Below, piece after piece: positions 4,865-12,312 of a stretch of DNA of 12,457 nucleotides (positions within the stretch are counted from its first letter, which is position 1; each line of letters opens with the position of its first letter). The stretch is from the NCBI RefSeq assembly GCF_002506515.1, contig NZ_DAXS01000058.1:1-12457 (forward strand). Reading direction: 5' to 3'. Below the pieces are notes generated by a model. That model was not told the origin of the DNA. It saw only the letters and a program-made list of their open reading frames with translations, and made no database searches. The position numbers and the translations under genes are program-made. This DNA is from Caldivirga sp. UBA161. Lineage in GTDB: Archaea > Thermoproteota > Thermoprotei > Thermoproteales > Thermocladiaceae.

Positions 4865-5955
4865 AGAAGTATCTTACCGACCTCATATATGCTTTGGTTA
4901 ACCTCCCTGAAGGGCCCTATTATTGAATCCCTATTTATTAAAACATGATCACTAATGTAGCTTCCATCACCAACCACAACACCCTTCTCAATCCTAGCCC
5001 ACTTACCCACAAATACATCAGAGCCCAGTACGGCTAAGTCAATATATGCCCCATTCTCAATTGTTGTGTTATCCATTATTACAGAGTACTTAACCCTACT
5101 GTGGGCGCCAATCCTCGAATTATTCAACACAACTACATATGGCCCCACTTCAGCCCCAGGCTCTATTGTAACATTCTCACCTATGAAGACAGGGGGCTTA
5201 ATTAATGCTTCATTATTAGGCACTGGGCAGTCCCTACAGTACTCATCAAGGGCCCTGAAGTTAGCGTCTAGGTATGATGTGATTGTCCCTATGTCATACC
5301 AATACCCCTTCAGTATGTAGCCATACACCTTGTGATCCTTAATCATTTTAGGTAAGACGTCAATAGCCAACTTACCGAATGTGCCGGGCTTGGGGAAGTA
5401 CTTGAGCGCATCCTTACTGAATATGTATATGCCGGCGTTAATTAAGTTTGATGGTGCATTACCTGGCTCAGGCTTCTCAACGAAGCCTGTCACTAGGTTA
5501 TCCTTACCAAGCGTGGCAACCCCGTACTGCGATACATCATTAACCTGGGTTAAGCAGATTGTGGCTAAAGCCCCCTTACTAACATGCTCATTGATCGCAT
5601 CCTCCAAGTCGATTCTAGTGAATATATCACCATTAAAGACTACAATTACGTCATCTAATTCCCGCATACTGGCTATGTATGAGACTGGGCCACCATCACC
5701 AAGTGGCTTATCCTCCTTAATTATGTTAACCATGCCTCTTAATGAGGCCCACCTATGGTTAACGTGCTTCTCAATAAGCTCACTCATGTATCTGACCGAT
5801 AGGAAAATGTCGCTTGGCTTAACCTTAGTGGCTGATTCAAGGATCCAGTCTATGACAGACTTATTAAGTATTGGAAGCAGGGGCTTAGGCTTAGTGAACG
5901 TAAGGGGCCTAAGCCTTGTAGCGTATCCCCCTGCCAGTATAATTACGTCAACCAT
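4861..5955 (-). CDS. Sugar-1-phosphate nucleotidylyltransferase with beta-helix tail
   Basis: The enzyme couples an NTP and a sugar-1-phosphate into an NDP-sugar plus pyrophosphate. The N-terminal domain has LAGGYATRLRPLT (7-19) with TKPKPLLPI (21-29), PLGDGGP (84-90), the metal-binding FNGD (107-110), FVEKP (158-162), NAGIYIF (173-179) and YDIGT (220-224). Residues about 254-346 form a left-handed parallel beta-helix of hexapeptide repeats (VFIGENVTIEPGAEVGPYV and onward), as in archaeal mannose-1-phosphate guanylyltransferase-like or GlmU-like bifunctional enzymes. The sugar and base are not determinable by eye: GDP-mannose, dTDP/UDP-glucose and UDP-GlcNAc are all candidates. glmS nearby makes a GlmU-like role attractive but unproven. 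The gene has its own TATA box 25-26 nt upstream of the ATG at 5955. Confidence 0.9.
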   Translation of the reverse strand: MVDVIILAGGYATRLRPLTFTKPKPLLPILNKSVIDWILESATKVKPSDIFLSVRYMSELIEKHVNHRWASLRGMVNIIKEDKPLGDGGPVSYIASMRELDDVIVVFNGDIFTRIDLEDAINEHVSKGALATICLTQVNDVSQYGVATLGKDNLVTGFVEKPEPGNAPSNLINAGIYIFSKDALKYFPKPGTFGKLAIDVLPKMIKDHKVYGYILKGYWYDIGTITSYLDANFRALDEYCRDCPVPNNEALIKPPVFIGENVTIEPGAEVGPYVVVLNNSRIGAHSRVKYSVIMDNTTIENGAYIDLAVLGSDVFVGKWARIEKGVVVGDGSYISDHVLINRDSIIGPFREVNQSIYEVGKILL

Positions 5956-5976
5956 ATATTGCTAGTGGAAATCTAA

Positions 5977-5984
5977 TTAATAAA
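5977..5984 (-). promoter_or_regulatory. TATA box for the nucleotidylyltransferase gene
   Basis: On the minus strand TTTATTAA is centred about 25-26 nt upstream of the ATG at 5955, predicting a leaderless transcript. It is divergent from the 6114 gene. Confidence 0.55.
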
Positions 5985-6082
5985 TATTTAGCGCTACAAA
6001 GTATTAAGATGTATTAAAATTAAGTTAAATACAGTTCATGAGGCCCCAATTAACTCCAGTTGCATTGAGTTAAGGGCATTAG

Positions 6083-6090
6083 TTTAAAAA
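6083..6090 (+). promoter_or_regulatory. TATA box for the helical-repeat protein gene
   Basis: TTTAAAAA is centred 27 nt before the ATG at 6114, predicting a leaderless transcript. Confidence 0.6.
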
Positions 6091-6113
6091 TTAGGCTTCA
6101 TTAAGATTATGAA

Positions 6114-7310
6114 ATGAGCCTAGCTGAAGAATGCCTATGGAACCTAGACTGCATTAAGGCTAGGATTATTAAGGAGGTTAGGGAGTTACCTAGAAGTAGG
6201 GGAACATTACTTAGGCACATTAATGAACTCCCAAATGGCCTTCTTGAGGAGGCCGGTAGGGAATTGGAGGAGCGTGATGTTGAATTACTGCTTAACATTG
6301 AGTTGAGCGATAAAGTAATAGCCCTAATCAGTGGTGTTGATCCAGGTAAAGTAAGTAGCATTAACCTATTGATTAGGCTTGCTGAAGCACTAATGGAGGG
6401 GGGTAGGTTTAGTGAAGCCATGAGGCTACTTAGAGGTAGAATGAATGGCGCTGTTGGGGAAGATTCACTTAGGTTAAGGGCACTTATGGAACTGTGCCAG
6501 GGATTCATAAACCTTGAATCCTCCAGTGTTGAGCATAGTAGAGGCAACCATGATGCTGAGTTTAGGTTAATTAATGAAGCCATGAGCCACTTCTCAGAGG
6601 CCTATAGGCATTACGAGGACTTGGGTGAGTTAACTAATGCCCTTGAGGTTAGGTTAACGGGCCTAATTGAGTTAGCTAAGTATTACTTAACCCACGGTGA
6701 CTTAGATAACGCTAGGTCAACGTACCTTCAATGCGCCTCAACGGCTAGGTGGAGTAAGGATCATTTAACTGAAGCCACTAGGTGCAGTGCCATGGCTAGG
6801 TTAATTGACGCCATCGAGGACAGTGACCCGGTTTACTATGAGGAGGCAGGCGATATGCTACTTAACGTGGCTCAAGAGGAGCCCGAGGCTGCTGAGGAGG
6901 CTAAGGCGGCATACGGTTCAGCGCTGCAATTGATTAATGATGATGAGGGTAAGGGGAGGGTATTCATGAAGTATTTAACAGCAGCCATAATTCACATTGA
7001 CTGGTTAATAAGCCAGAAGTACGGTGGCTTTGAGGGCTTAATAAACACCATTAGGAACCTGGGGTTAAGGGGGGTGGCTAGTGAGTTGGGTATTGATGAG
7101 AAGCAGATTAGGCTTTACCTGGAGGCTAAGGCCTTAGCGAAGGTGGGTGGGTTTAATGGTGTTAAGATTGCTTTGGCCTTAACACTAATGGGGCTTACCC
7201 TATCCTCAAGCACTGAAGAGTTAATGAGGAGGCTGAGGGAGGCTGGGGTTGAGGTAAGTGAAGGCATTCTTAATGAGGCTAAGAATGTTCTGGGTAATTG
7301 GCTTATTTAA
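6114..7310 (+). CDS. Helical (TPR-like) repeat protein of unknown function
   Basis: This 398-residue soluble protein is almost entirely alpha-helical and rich in Leu, Ala, Glu and Arg. Segments at about 82-110 (NLLIRLAEALMEGGRFSEAM) and 176-209 (ending YYLTHGDLDNARSTYLQCA) look like tetratricopeptide or SNAP-like helical hairpins, with the small-residue/Ala pattern at turn positions. A third, weaker one lies near 145-172. The C-terminal third (about 316-398) includes a short stretch, GVASELGIDEKQIRLYLEAKAL, that could form a tri-helical HTH-like bundle; this is speculative. No catalytic motif, membrane segment or cysteine cluster is seen. It has its own promoter, is divergent from the nucleotidylyltransferase and convergent with the UPF0248 gene, whose stop it overlaps by four bases. 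A scaffold or protein-protein interaction role is the most that can be inferred. Confidence 0.8.
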   Translation: MSLAEECLWNLDCIKARIIKEVRELPRSRGTLLRHINELPNGLLEEAGRELEERDVELLLNIELSDKVIALISGVDPGKVSSINLLIRLAEALMEGGRFSEAMRLLRGRMNGAVGEDSLRLRALMELCQGFINLESSSVEHSRGNHDAEFRLINEAMSHFSEAYRHYEDLGELTNALEVRLTGLIELAKYYLTHGDLDNARSTYLQCASTARWSKDHLTEATRCSAMARLIDAIEDSDPVYYEEAGDMLLNVAQEEPEAAEEAKAAYGSALQLINDDEGKGRVFMKYLTAAIIHIDWLISQKYGGFEGLINTIRNLGLRGVASELGIDEKQIRLYLEAKALAKVGGFNGVKIALALTLMGLTLSSSTEELMRRLREAGVEVSEGILNEAKNVLGNWLI

Positions 7311-7609
7311 TTGAACTTCATACCCTTCCTATAGATCACAGCCCCATTAATCCTCCTTACCAGTAGAATCCTGTGATACGGTATGAAGGATTCAGCCCCA
7401 TTAATCCCTATCACTATACCATCCTTACTGGCCTTAACTAAACTACCCAGTGGTATTACCTTAACGTCACCTGGCTCCCCCCTTGATACTATAACTACCT
7501 CGTACTCGTTCCTTACGTTAGTCCAGATTATCCTATTGAAAATATCCCTAAGCCTATTCCTACCCACTACCTTAATACCCCTCATGAATTTAAAAAACAT
7601 ATGCGGCAT
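7307..7609 (-). CDS. UPF0248 / MJ1316-family predicted RNA-binding protein
   Basis: The core RLRDIFNRIIW (19-29), RGEPGDVKVIP (43-53) and FIPYHRIL (75-82) is the signature of the UPF0248/DUF504 (MJ1316) family. These are small archaeal proteins of about 80-90 residues, also found fused in some eukaryotic RNA-modifying enzymes and often predicted to bind RNA. The biochemical role is unsettled. The ATG at 7609 lies 2 nt after the upstream phosphatase stop, giving 100 residues; family length would also suit the later Met at 7600 or 7585, so the first 8-16 residues are uncertain. It is probably co-transcribed with the phosphatase, and perhaps with glmS. Its stop overlaps, tail to tail, the stop of the 6114 gene. 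Confidence 0.85.
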   Translation of the reverse strand: MPHMFFKFMRGIKVVGRNRLRDIFNRIIWTNVRNEYEVVIVSRGEPGDVKVIPLGSLVKASKDGIVIGINGAESFIPYHRILLVRRINGAVIYRKGMKFN

Positions 7610-7611
7610 CC

Positions 7612-8100
7612 TTAAAGTACAAGGCTCCTCCTACTTATGAGCTTCTCAAGCTCCTCCAATGCTAATGCTTGGGTGAAACTCAATGAAACCTTCTCATTTA
7701 CGCTTGATACAAGCCTATAGGCCTCCTTTAAACTATACCCCTTATAAATTAGGTAACCGATTATCACCGTGGGGGAGCGGCCGACACCTGCATTACAGTG
7801 AACCAGCACTGGCTCGTTTTCATGAATTCTTTCATCAATCCACCTAAGTATAGCCATGAACTCATCAAGGGGTGGTGATTCACCATCCTTAGTGGGTGAG
7901 TAGAGTAACCTAATGTTGAGCCTCCTTAAGGCATCAATGTAATTATTGAAGGGGAAGCCTATCTCATTGAACTCGAATTCCTCAATTAATGATACAACAG
8001 CCTTAATACCCATTCTACCCCATGCCTCAACATCCCTAACACCCCTTGGGGCGCAGGAGCCAGCTAACTTACCCTTAATAACCCAGTAGGGGCAATTCAT
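7612..8100 (-). CDS. Protein tyrosine/dual-specificity phosphatase
   Basis: This 162-residue enzyme should hydrolyse phosphotyrosine, phosphoserine/threonine or a small phosphoester via a cysteinyl-phosphate. The P-loop HCNAGVGRS is at 101-109 (H-C-x5-R-S, nucleophile Cys102, Arg108). Asp72 in SPTKDGESPP is well placed as the general acid. Length and layout match the small crenarchaeal phosphatases of the Sulfolobus type. It lies 40 nt downstream of glmS and 2 nt upstream of the UPF0248 gene. A weak A-rich TATA-like stretch (minus strand of 8121-8130, about 25 nt before the ATG) could give it a promoter of its own; otherwise it is read from glmS. The substrate is unknown; the sugar-phosphate neighbour is only a hint. 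Confidence 0.92.
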   Translation of the reverse strand: MNCPYWVIKGKLAGSCAPRGVRDVEAWGRMGIKAVVSLIEEFEFNEIGFPFNNYIDALRRLNIRLLYSPTKDGESPPLDEFMAILRWIDERIHENEPVLVHCNAGVGRSPTVIIGYLIYKGYSLKEAYRLVSSVNEKVSLSFTQALALEELEKLISRRSLVL

Positions 8101-8140
8101 GAATTAAACCAGCAATACGGCTTTTTCTGTTTTCCTCGCG

Positions 8141-9928
8141 TTAAGTTGTCACCACTTTACTTAAGTTATGTGGATTATCAACATCAATACCCCTAGCCAC
8201 CCCAATCTCGTAGGCTAATAATTGAATTACCGATGGGTACACTAAGGGTACTATTAATTTATTACCCATGCGCTCCAGGTAAATAACCTGATCCCCAGTA
8301 ACCTCCCTACCTCCCTGCGCGATAACTACTGTGTATCCTCCACGGGACCATACCTCTGAAATAACGTTCATCATTTCATCATCAACATCATTACCAGGCA
8401 TTATTGCTATTGTGGGGAATTCCTTAGATATTAGGGTTATTGGGCCATGTTTAAACTCCCTGAAGCTGAAGGCCTCCGAATGAACTTGAGCTGCCTCCTT
8501 AAGCTTTAATGCCGCCTCCATGGCTAATGGTAAACCAATTGGCCCACCTGATATTACGTATGCATTATTGTAGTTTGATACCAGTTTAGCAATGCGCTTG
8601 GCATCATCCCTCACTTGATTTAGTTGATTATTAAGCATGACTATTGCCTTATTAATGAGGCTCCTTGCATCATCCACATTACCCTTAACGGCGTAGGCTA
8701 ATTGAAGCATTATCGCTATTGAAGCCACGAAAGATTTCGTTGCAGGTACAGCTAACTCAGGTCCAGCACCCATTGGTAAGTATACGTTGGATTCCCTCAT
8801 TAGGGCTGAACCAAGCCTATTAACAATACTAAGCACTATGGCGCCCTTCCTCTTAGCCCACCTAATAGCCCTAATTATGTCGGTTGATTCACCGGATTGA
8901 CTAACAGCTACTATTAATGTGCCTGGTTCAACATACCTTATACCCAGGTATGGGAATTCACCAGCGGGTACTGCATCAGCCTTAACCCCACCTAATCCCT
9001 CTAGGTAGTACTTACCTATTAATGAGGCGTAGTAGGAGGTTCCTGAACCTGTGAATATTATGTTCTTAGCCTTAGCCACTATTGAGGCTGCATCATCAAG
9101 GTACTCCCTTTGAAGCACGTTAACGGCCCTAGCCAATACCTCGGGCTCCTCATAGATTTCCTTAATCATATAATGTTGAAATGACCCCTTAACCACCTCC
9201 ACAGTTGCCTGCGATGCTAATTGCGGTGATGGTTCTACTTTATTCATTGACAATGCGTCATAGAACTCTACACTATCCTTACTCACCACTGCCATTTGAT
9301 TAGGCTCCATGAAGTAGACTAACCTTAACTTAACTGGTATTGCCTGCTCCTCAGAGGATACGAAGTACTCCCTATCACTAACACCTATAACCAGTGGGTT
9401 ACCCATGCTTAATGCGTAAATCCTCTCCTCATCCTTATGTAGAACAGCAATTGTGTAATAGCCCTTAACCTGCCTTATTACTGATGATAATGCCTCCTTC
9501 ATTGACTCACCACCCTTTAACTCATCCTCAATAATGTGGGCTAATGCCTCAGCATCAGTCCTGGAGGCTAACTTATGCTTTCTACTCAGCCTCCTCCTTA
9601 TTTCATCGTAATCCGAGACCACGCCATCCATAACCAATGCAATGCCACCAGTGCAGTCTTGAACTGGGTGGGTGTTTTCGTAAACAGGCCTACCATGTGT
9701 AGCTGACCTAACGTGCCCAATACCCACGTAGCCTGGTAAGTCATCTAGATTAAGCTTACTGTGTACGTCAGTTACCTTACCGGCATCCTTCTTAATGTGA
9801 ATAACACCATTATGCACGGTGGCTACACCTGCCCCATCAATACCCCTATGCATTAGCCTTTCAAGGCCAATCCTAATCACAGGGGCAACTGGCCTAATGT
9901 TGGATACGAGGCCGAATATTCCACCCAT
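8141..9928 (-). CDS. glmS: GlmS-type aminotransferase with a degenerate glutaminase domain
   Basis: GlmS makes glucosamine-6-phosphate from fructose-6-phosphate, normally with ammonia released from glutamine. The isomerase half looks complete: GSGTSYYA (294-301), SQSGEST (343-349), EAALKLKEAAQVHSEAF (471-487, with Lys475 and Glu478), KHG (493-495, His494), and a C-terminal NLSKVVTT with Lys591. The glutaminase half (1-240) keeps the Ntn fold pattern (RLMHRGIDGAGVA, ATHGRPVYENTHP, Arg74, Asp125). However, it starts MGGIFG instead of MCGIFG, so the nucleophile Cys is Gly2. The oxyanion Asn of HNG is Asp101 (VMDGVV), and the channel-gate Trp of RWATHG is Ser75. Glutamine hydrolysis should be lost and ammonia used directly, or this is a paralogue with another role. 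Length is 595, normal for the family. No upstream in-frame start restores a Cys. Confidence 0.9.
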   Translation of the reverse strand: MGGIFGLVSNIRPVAPVIRIGLERLMHRGIDGAGVATVHNGVIHIKKDAGKVTDVHSKLNLDDLPGYVGIGHVRSATHGRPVYENTHPVQDCTGGIALVMDGVVSDYDEIRRRLSRKHKLASRTDAEALAHIIEDELKGGESMKEALSSVIRQVKGYYTIAVLHKDEERIYALSMGNPLVIGVSDREYFVSSEEQAIPVKLRLVYFMEPNQMAVVSKDSVEFYDALSMNKVEPSPQLASQATVEVVKGSFQHYMIKEIYEEPEVLARAVNVLQREYLDDAASIVAKAKNIIFTGSGTSYYASLIGKYYLEGLGGVKADAVPAGEFPYLGIRYVEPGTLIVAVSQSGESTDIIRAIRWAKRKGAIVLSIVNRLGSALMRESNVYLPMGAGPELAVPATKSFVASIAIMLQLAYAVKGNVDDARSLINKAIVMLNNQLNQVRDDAKRIAKLVSNYNNAYVISGGPIGLPLAMEAALKLKEAAQVHSEAFSFREFKHGPITLISKEFPTIAIMPGNDVDDEMMNVISEVWSRGGYTVVIAQGGREVTGDQVIYLERMGNKLIVPLVYPSVIQLLAYEIGVARGIDVDNPHNLSKVVTT

Positions 9929-9952
9929 TATAAGTTCTGGCTCCTCAGGTAA

Positions 9953-9961
9953 CTAATAAAT
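9953..9961 (-). promoter_or_regulatory. TATA box for glmS
   Basis: On the minus strand ATTTATTAG is centred about 28-29 nt before the ATG at 9928. This supports that ATG as the true start and therefore the Gly at residue 2. Confidence 0.5.
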
Positions 9962-10316
9962 GTTAGGCTAAATATGTTAACTGCCTAATTAAATTGAATA
10001 TATAGATCTATGAATCCAATATTATAAAATAACCAGCATTAAATAACTTCCGCTTACTGGCAAACTCCGTATTAGGCATTTTACCTATAATCTCAGCATA
10101 TTAGCCTAGGCATCTTAAGCCCAGTAGCTAACTAAATACATGAATACTGCCGCCTCCTAGAGGAACCCTAACTTAATTACTCTTACCAACATAATAAACA
10201 TCTCAACAATAAGATTACATTACATGATAAAAGTCATATTAGATGCTTGCAGGGACTATAATTATATTTAAGTATGTGCATTTAATCAGTTTGATACGCC
10301 CTTATAAACCATATCT
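9962..10316. other. AT-rich gap with no gene seen
   Basis: I see no open frame with coding character, no tRNA-like cloverleaf or half, no C/D-box pair and no clear repeat in these 355 bases. They lie between the glmS promoter and the end of the broken hydrolase gene, and may be decayed sequence. Confidence 0.5.
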
Positions 10317-10913
10317 CTATATTAATTCATTTAATATTTCATGATGCATGCCATTATAGATTCTCATAATCTTATCATTAACTCTTAATCTATTGAATAC
10401 CTCCTAGGCAGCCCTTGGTGGCGCCACCTTATCATCACTATGCATCATAATTATGGGTACTGATATATTATTAATGTACTTCCAAATACTCCTCAATGCC
10501 TTAATGAGCTCATGCAGTATCCTGACTATGGGCTTCTTAAAGATGAATGAGTCATTTATGTACTCTTCTACAATCTTTCTATCATGTGTACGGAGCCTAG
10601 GATTAATAGGTAGGGTTAGCATACTTTATGAATCAGCACCACTTGCCATTCCAGTCATCCTAAGCATTAACTCTATGAGGCCCTCGAGGTCAATTTAAGA
10701 ATAGGTTAAAGTTATCTACGTAACCAAGGTCCTTAGGGCCTGCTGTTAATCCATGGCTCCTCAAATCTGCATACATATGGAGTACGCATTACTTGATAGG
10801 TAATTACTAAAGTCATCATACCTACCATAATGCTCCGCAAAACCATGAACGCCAATCACTAGGCCCAGCGGCTTATCCGCCAACCAACACCTGTAATAGG
10901 CATTAATACTTGC
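10317..10913 (-). pseudogene. Broken lysophospholipase/monoacylglycerol-lipase-like hydrolase
   Basis: Read in pieces on the minus strand this is an alpha/beta hydrolase of the monoacylglycerol-lipase/lysophospholipase type. Piece 1 (about 10898-10770) gives YYRCWLADKPLGLVIGVHGF and AEHYGRYDDF. A one-base loss near 10768 shifts the frame into DLRSHGLTAGPKDLGYVD (10767 on). A second shift at 10692 leads to DLEGLIELMLRMTG, which stops at 10626-10628. The next piece (10622-10404) carries NPRLRTHDRKIVEEY and SVPIIMMHSDDKVAPPRAA, ends in an in-frame TAG at 10404-10406, then continues as EVFNRLRVNDKIMRIYNGMH and HEILNEL to a final TAG at 10317-10319. The part that should hold the GHSMGG nucleophile is deleted. 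It lies about 30 nt after the acyl-CoA dehydrogenase, same strand. No clear start codon remains. Confidence 0.85.
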
Positions 10914-10943
10914 GCTCAATGAAGCTTAATCCCCAGCCCTCCC

Positions 10944-12164
10944 CTATTCCACTTCCCTTCCTATTAGATTCCTTGCCACTATTAACCTCATTATGTTACC
11001 AGTACCCTCAGCACCAACGTAGTAGCTTAATGCACCAAGGAGTGCTCTAGCAATATTAGATTCCTTAAAGTAGCTGGCTCCACCAAACCACTTCATTGCC
11101 TCTAGGGCGGTTTCAACAGCTAATTCAACTGCAGTCATCTTGGCCATGGCGTTGAAGGTGGCTACAGTGAGGATATTAATCGAGGAGTCATTAAGTATGA
11201 AGTATCTGTCAGTTAACCAAGCAGCCTTATAGGTGAGTAGCTTGGCTTGCTCAAGCCTGGTGGCTAATTCAGCGTATTTGAAGCTTATTGATTGGTATGA
11301 TGCTATTGGTTTATTGAAAACAATCCTTGACTTAATCCAATCCCTTGATTGATCAAGAAGCCACCTAGTAACCCCAATTGATGCAGCCGCTATGAGTACT
11401 CTAGCAATATCAAAGCCCTCCATTAGGATTCTAAACCCACCATTAACCTCACCTAGGATGTAGGATTCTTTAACGGTTAACCCATTAAACTTAATGTAGT
11501 TTGTTACAAGCCCCCTCCTCCCAATATCATCATAGTTACCGTACTCGAAACCACTAAGTACTTTACCATCCCTCTTCACTAAGGCTAGTAGGGAGGTTAA
11601 GCCCCTATGCCTAGCCTCCATGGGGGCTGTCCTGGCTATTGTGACGAAGCCCCCGTAATCCATGTCATTAATGATTAATGAGGCCCCAGTAACAATATTC
11701 TTCTCACCGTAGAGGCTCCATGAGCCATCACTCCTCCTAGCCTCAAGCCTAGTGGATGCCACATCACTACCACCCTGTGGCTCGGTGGAGGCTATTCCAA
11801 TGAAGCCAATACCCTTAACTACCCTTGGTAATGCCTCCTCCTTAACCTCCTCCCTCCCATACCTTTGAACAATGAAAGGCCATGCAGTGTTAAGTAGGTA
11901 GAAGACTGGGGTTGCTAAGGAGGGGTCTGCGTAGGCTAACTCCTCAGTGGCTAAGGTACTCATGGTGAATGAGCCATCCTGCCCACCATACCTTGAATTA
12001 AAAGGCACACCCAGTAAGCCTGACTCACCCATTTTCTTAACCACGTTAATTAGGGGGTATTTTCCATCATCTATAAGGGGCCAGTTTGGCTTAACATACC
12101 TCTCAGCAAACTCAATTACACTCCTCCTGAATAACTCCTCCTCCTGACTGAGGTTAAAGTCCAC
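10944..12164 (-). CDS. Acyl-CoA dehydrogenase
   Basis: This FAD flavoprotein of 406 residues should introduce the alpha,beta double bond into an acyl-CoA, as in fatty-acid or branched-chain acid breakdown. The N-terminal helical domain begins LSQEEELFRRSVIEFA. The middle beta-domain has ASTEPQGGSDVAS (125-137), the FAD/substrate signature. The C-terminal four-helix domain has IVFNKPIASYQSISFKYAEL (281-300), FGGASY (360-365) and the catalytic segment GAEGTGNIMRLIVARN (384-399). Glu386 sits in EGT, where medium-chain enzymes have YEGT; the preceding residue is Ala instead of the usual Tyr. The start is GTG at 12164, chosen because a TATA box lies 27 nt upstream. Chain-length preference cannot be told. 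It may once have formed an operon with the adjacent dead hydrolase. Confidence 0.93.
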   Translation of the reverse strand: MDFNLSQEEELFRRSVIEFAERYVKPNWPLIDDGKYPLINVVKKMGESGLLGVPFNSRYGGQDGSFTMSTLATEELAYADPSLATPVFYLLNTAWPFIVQRYGREEVKEEALPRVVKGIGFIGIASTEPQGGSDVASTRLEARRSDGSWSLYGEKNIVTGASLIINDMDYGGFVTIARTAPMEARHRGLTSLLALVKRDGKVLSGFEYGNYDDIGRRGLVTNYIKFNGLTVKESYILGEVNGGFRILMEGFDIARVLIAAASIGVTRWLLDQSRDWIKSRIVFNKPIASYQSISFKYAELATRLEQAKLLTYKAAWLTDRYFILNDSSINILTVATFNAMAKMTAVELAVETALEAMKWFGGASYFKESNIARALLGALSYYVGAEGTGNIMRLIVARNLIGREVE

Positions 12165-12186
12165 TTCACTAAACCCGTCCAGGGAG

Positions 12187-12196
12187 ATTTAAATAT
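12187..12196 (-). promoter_or_regulatory. TATA box for the acyl-CoA dehydrogenase gene
   Basis: On the minus strand ATATTTAAAT is centred about 27 nt before the GTG at 12164. It supports a leaderless mRNA starting on GTG. Confidence 0.6.
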
Positions 12197-12312
12197 AAGC
12201 ATCCATTAAATTAATGGTGCTTCATTACCTCATAGGGACTTCACTAAGGCGTTTAGCCTCATTTAAGGGGGAATTAAAGATTCTTAAATTTTAAGTGGGG
12301 TATTCATAGGCA

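Noticed and set aside
5381..5965. A 194-codon open frame on the plus strand
   Set aside because: It is fully antisense to the nucleotidylyltransferase, whose motifs are unmistakable. Its own product is low-complexity Ser/Leu/Thr and resembles nothing.
9920..9930. That the GlmS Gly2 is only a wrong start-codon choice
   Set aside because: No other in-frame start nearby gives Met-Cys-Gly-Ile. The TATA spacing fits this ATG, and other glutaminase-site residues are altered too.
10281..10293. Partial match to the gfcR-like inverted-repeat arm (AATCAGTT)
   Set aside because: Only 8 matching bases and no second arm, in AT-rich non-coding sequence.
10453..10698. An 81-codon open frame on the plus strand
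   Set aside because: It is antisense to the recognisable hydrolase remnants and has no promoter or family signal.
12283..12295. CTTAAATTTTAAG palindrome as a terminator for the right-edge gene
   Set aside because: It is very short and purely AT-based, without a clear following T run on the minus strand, so there is too little support.
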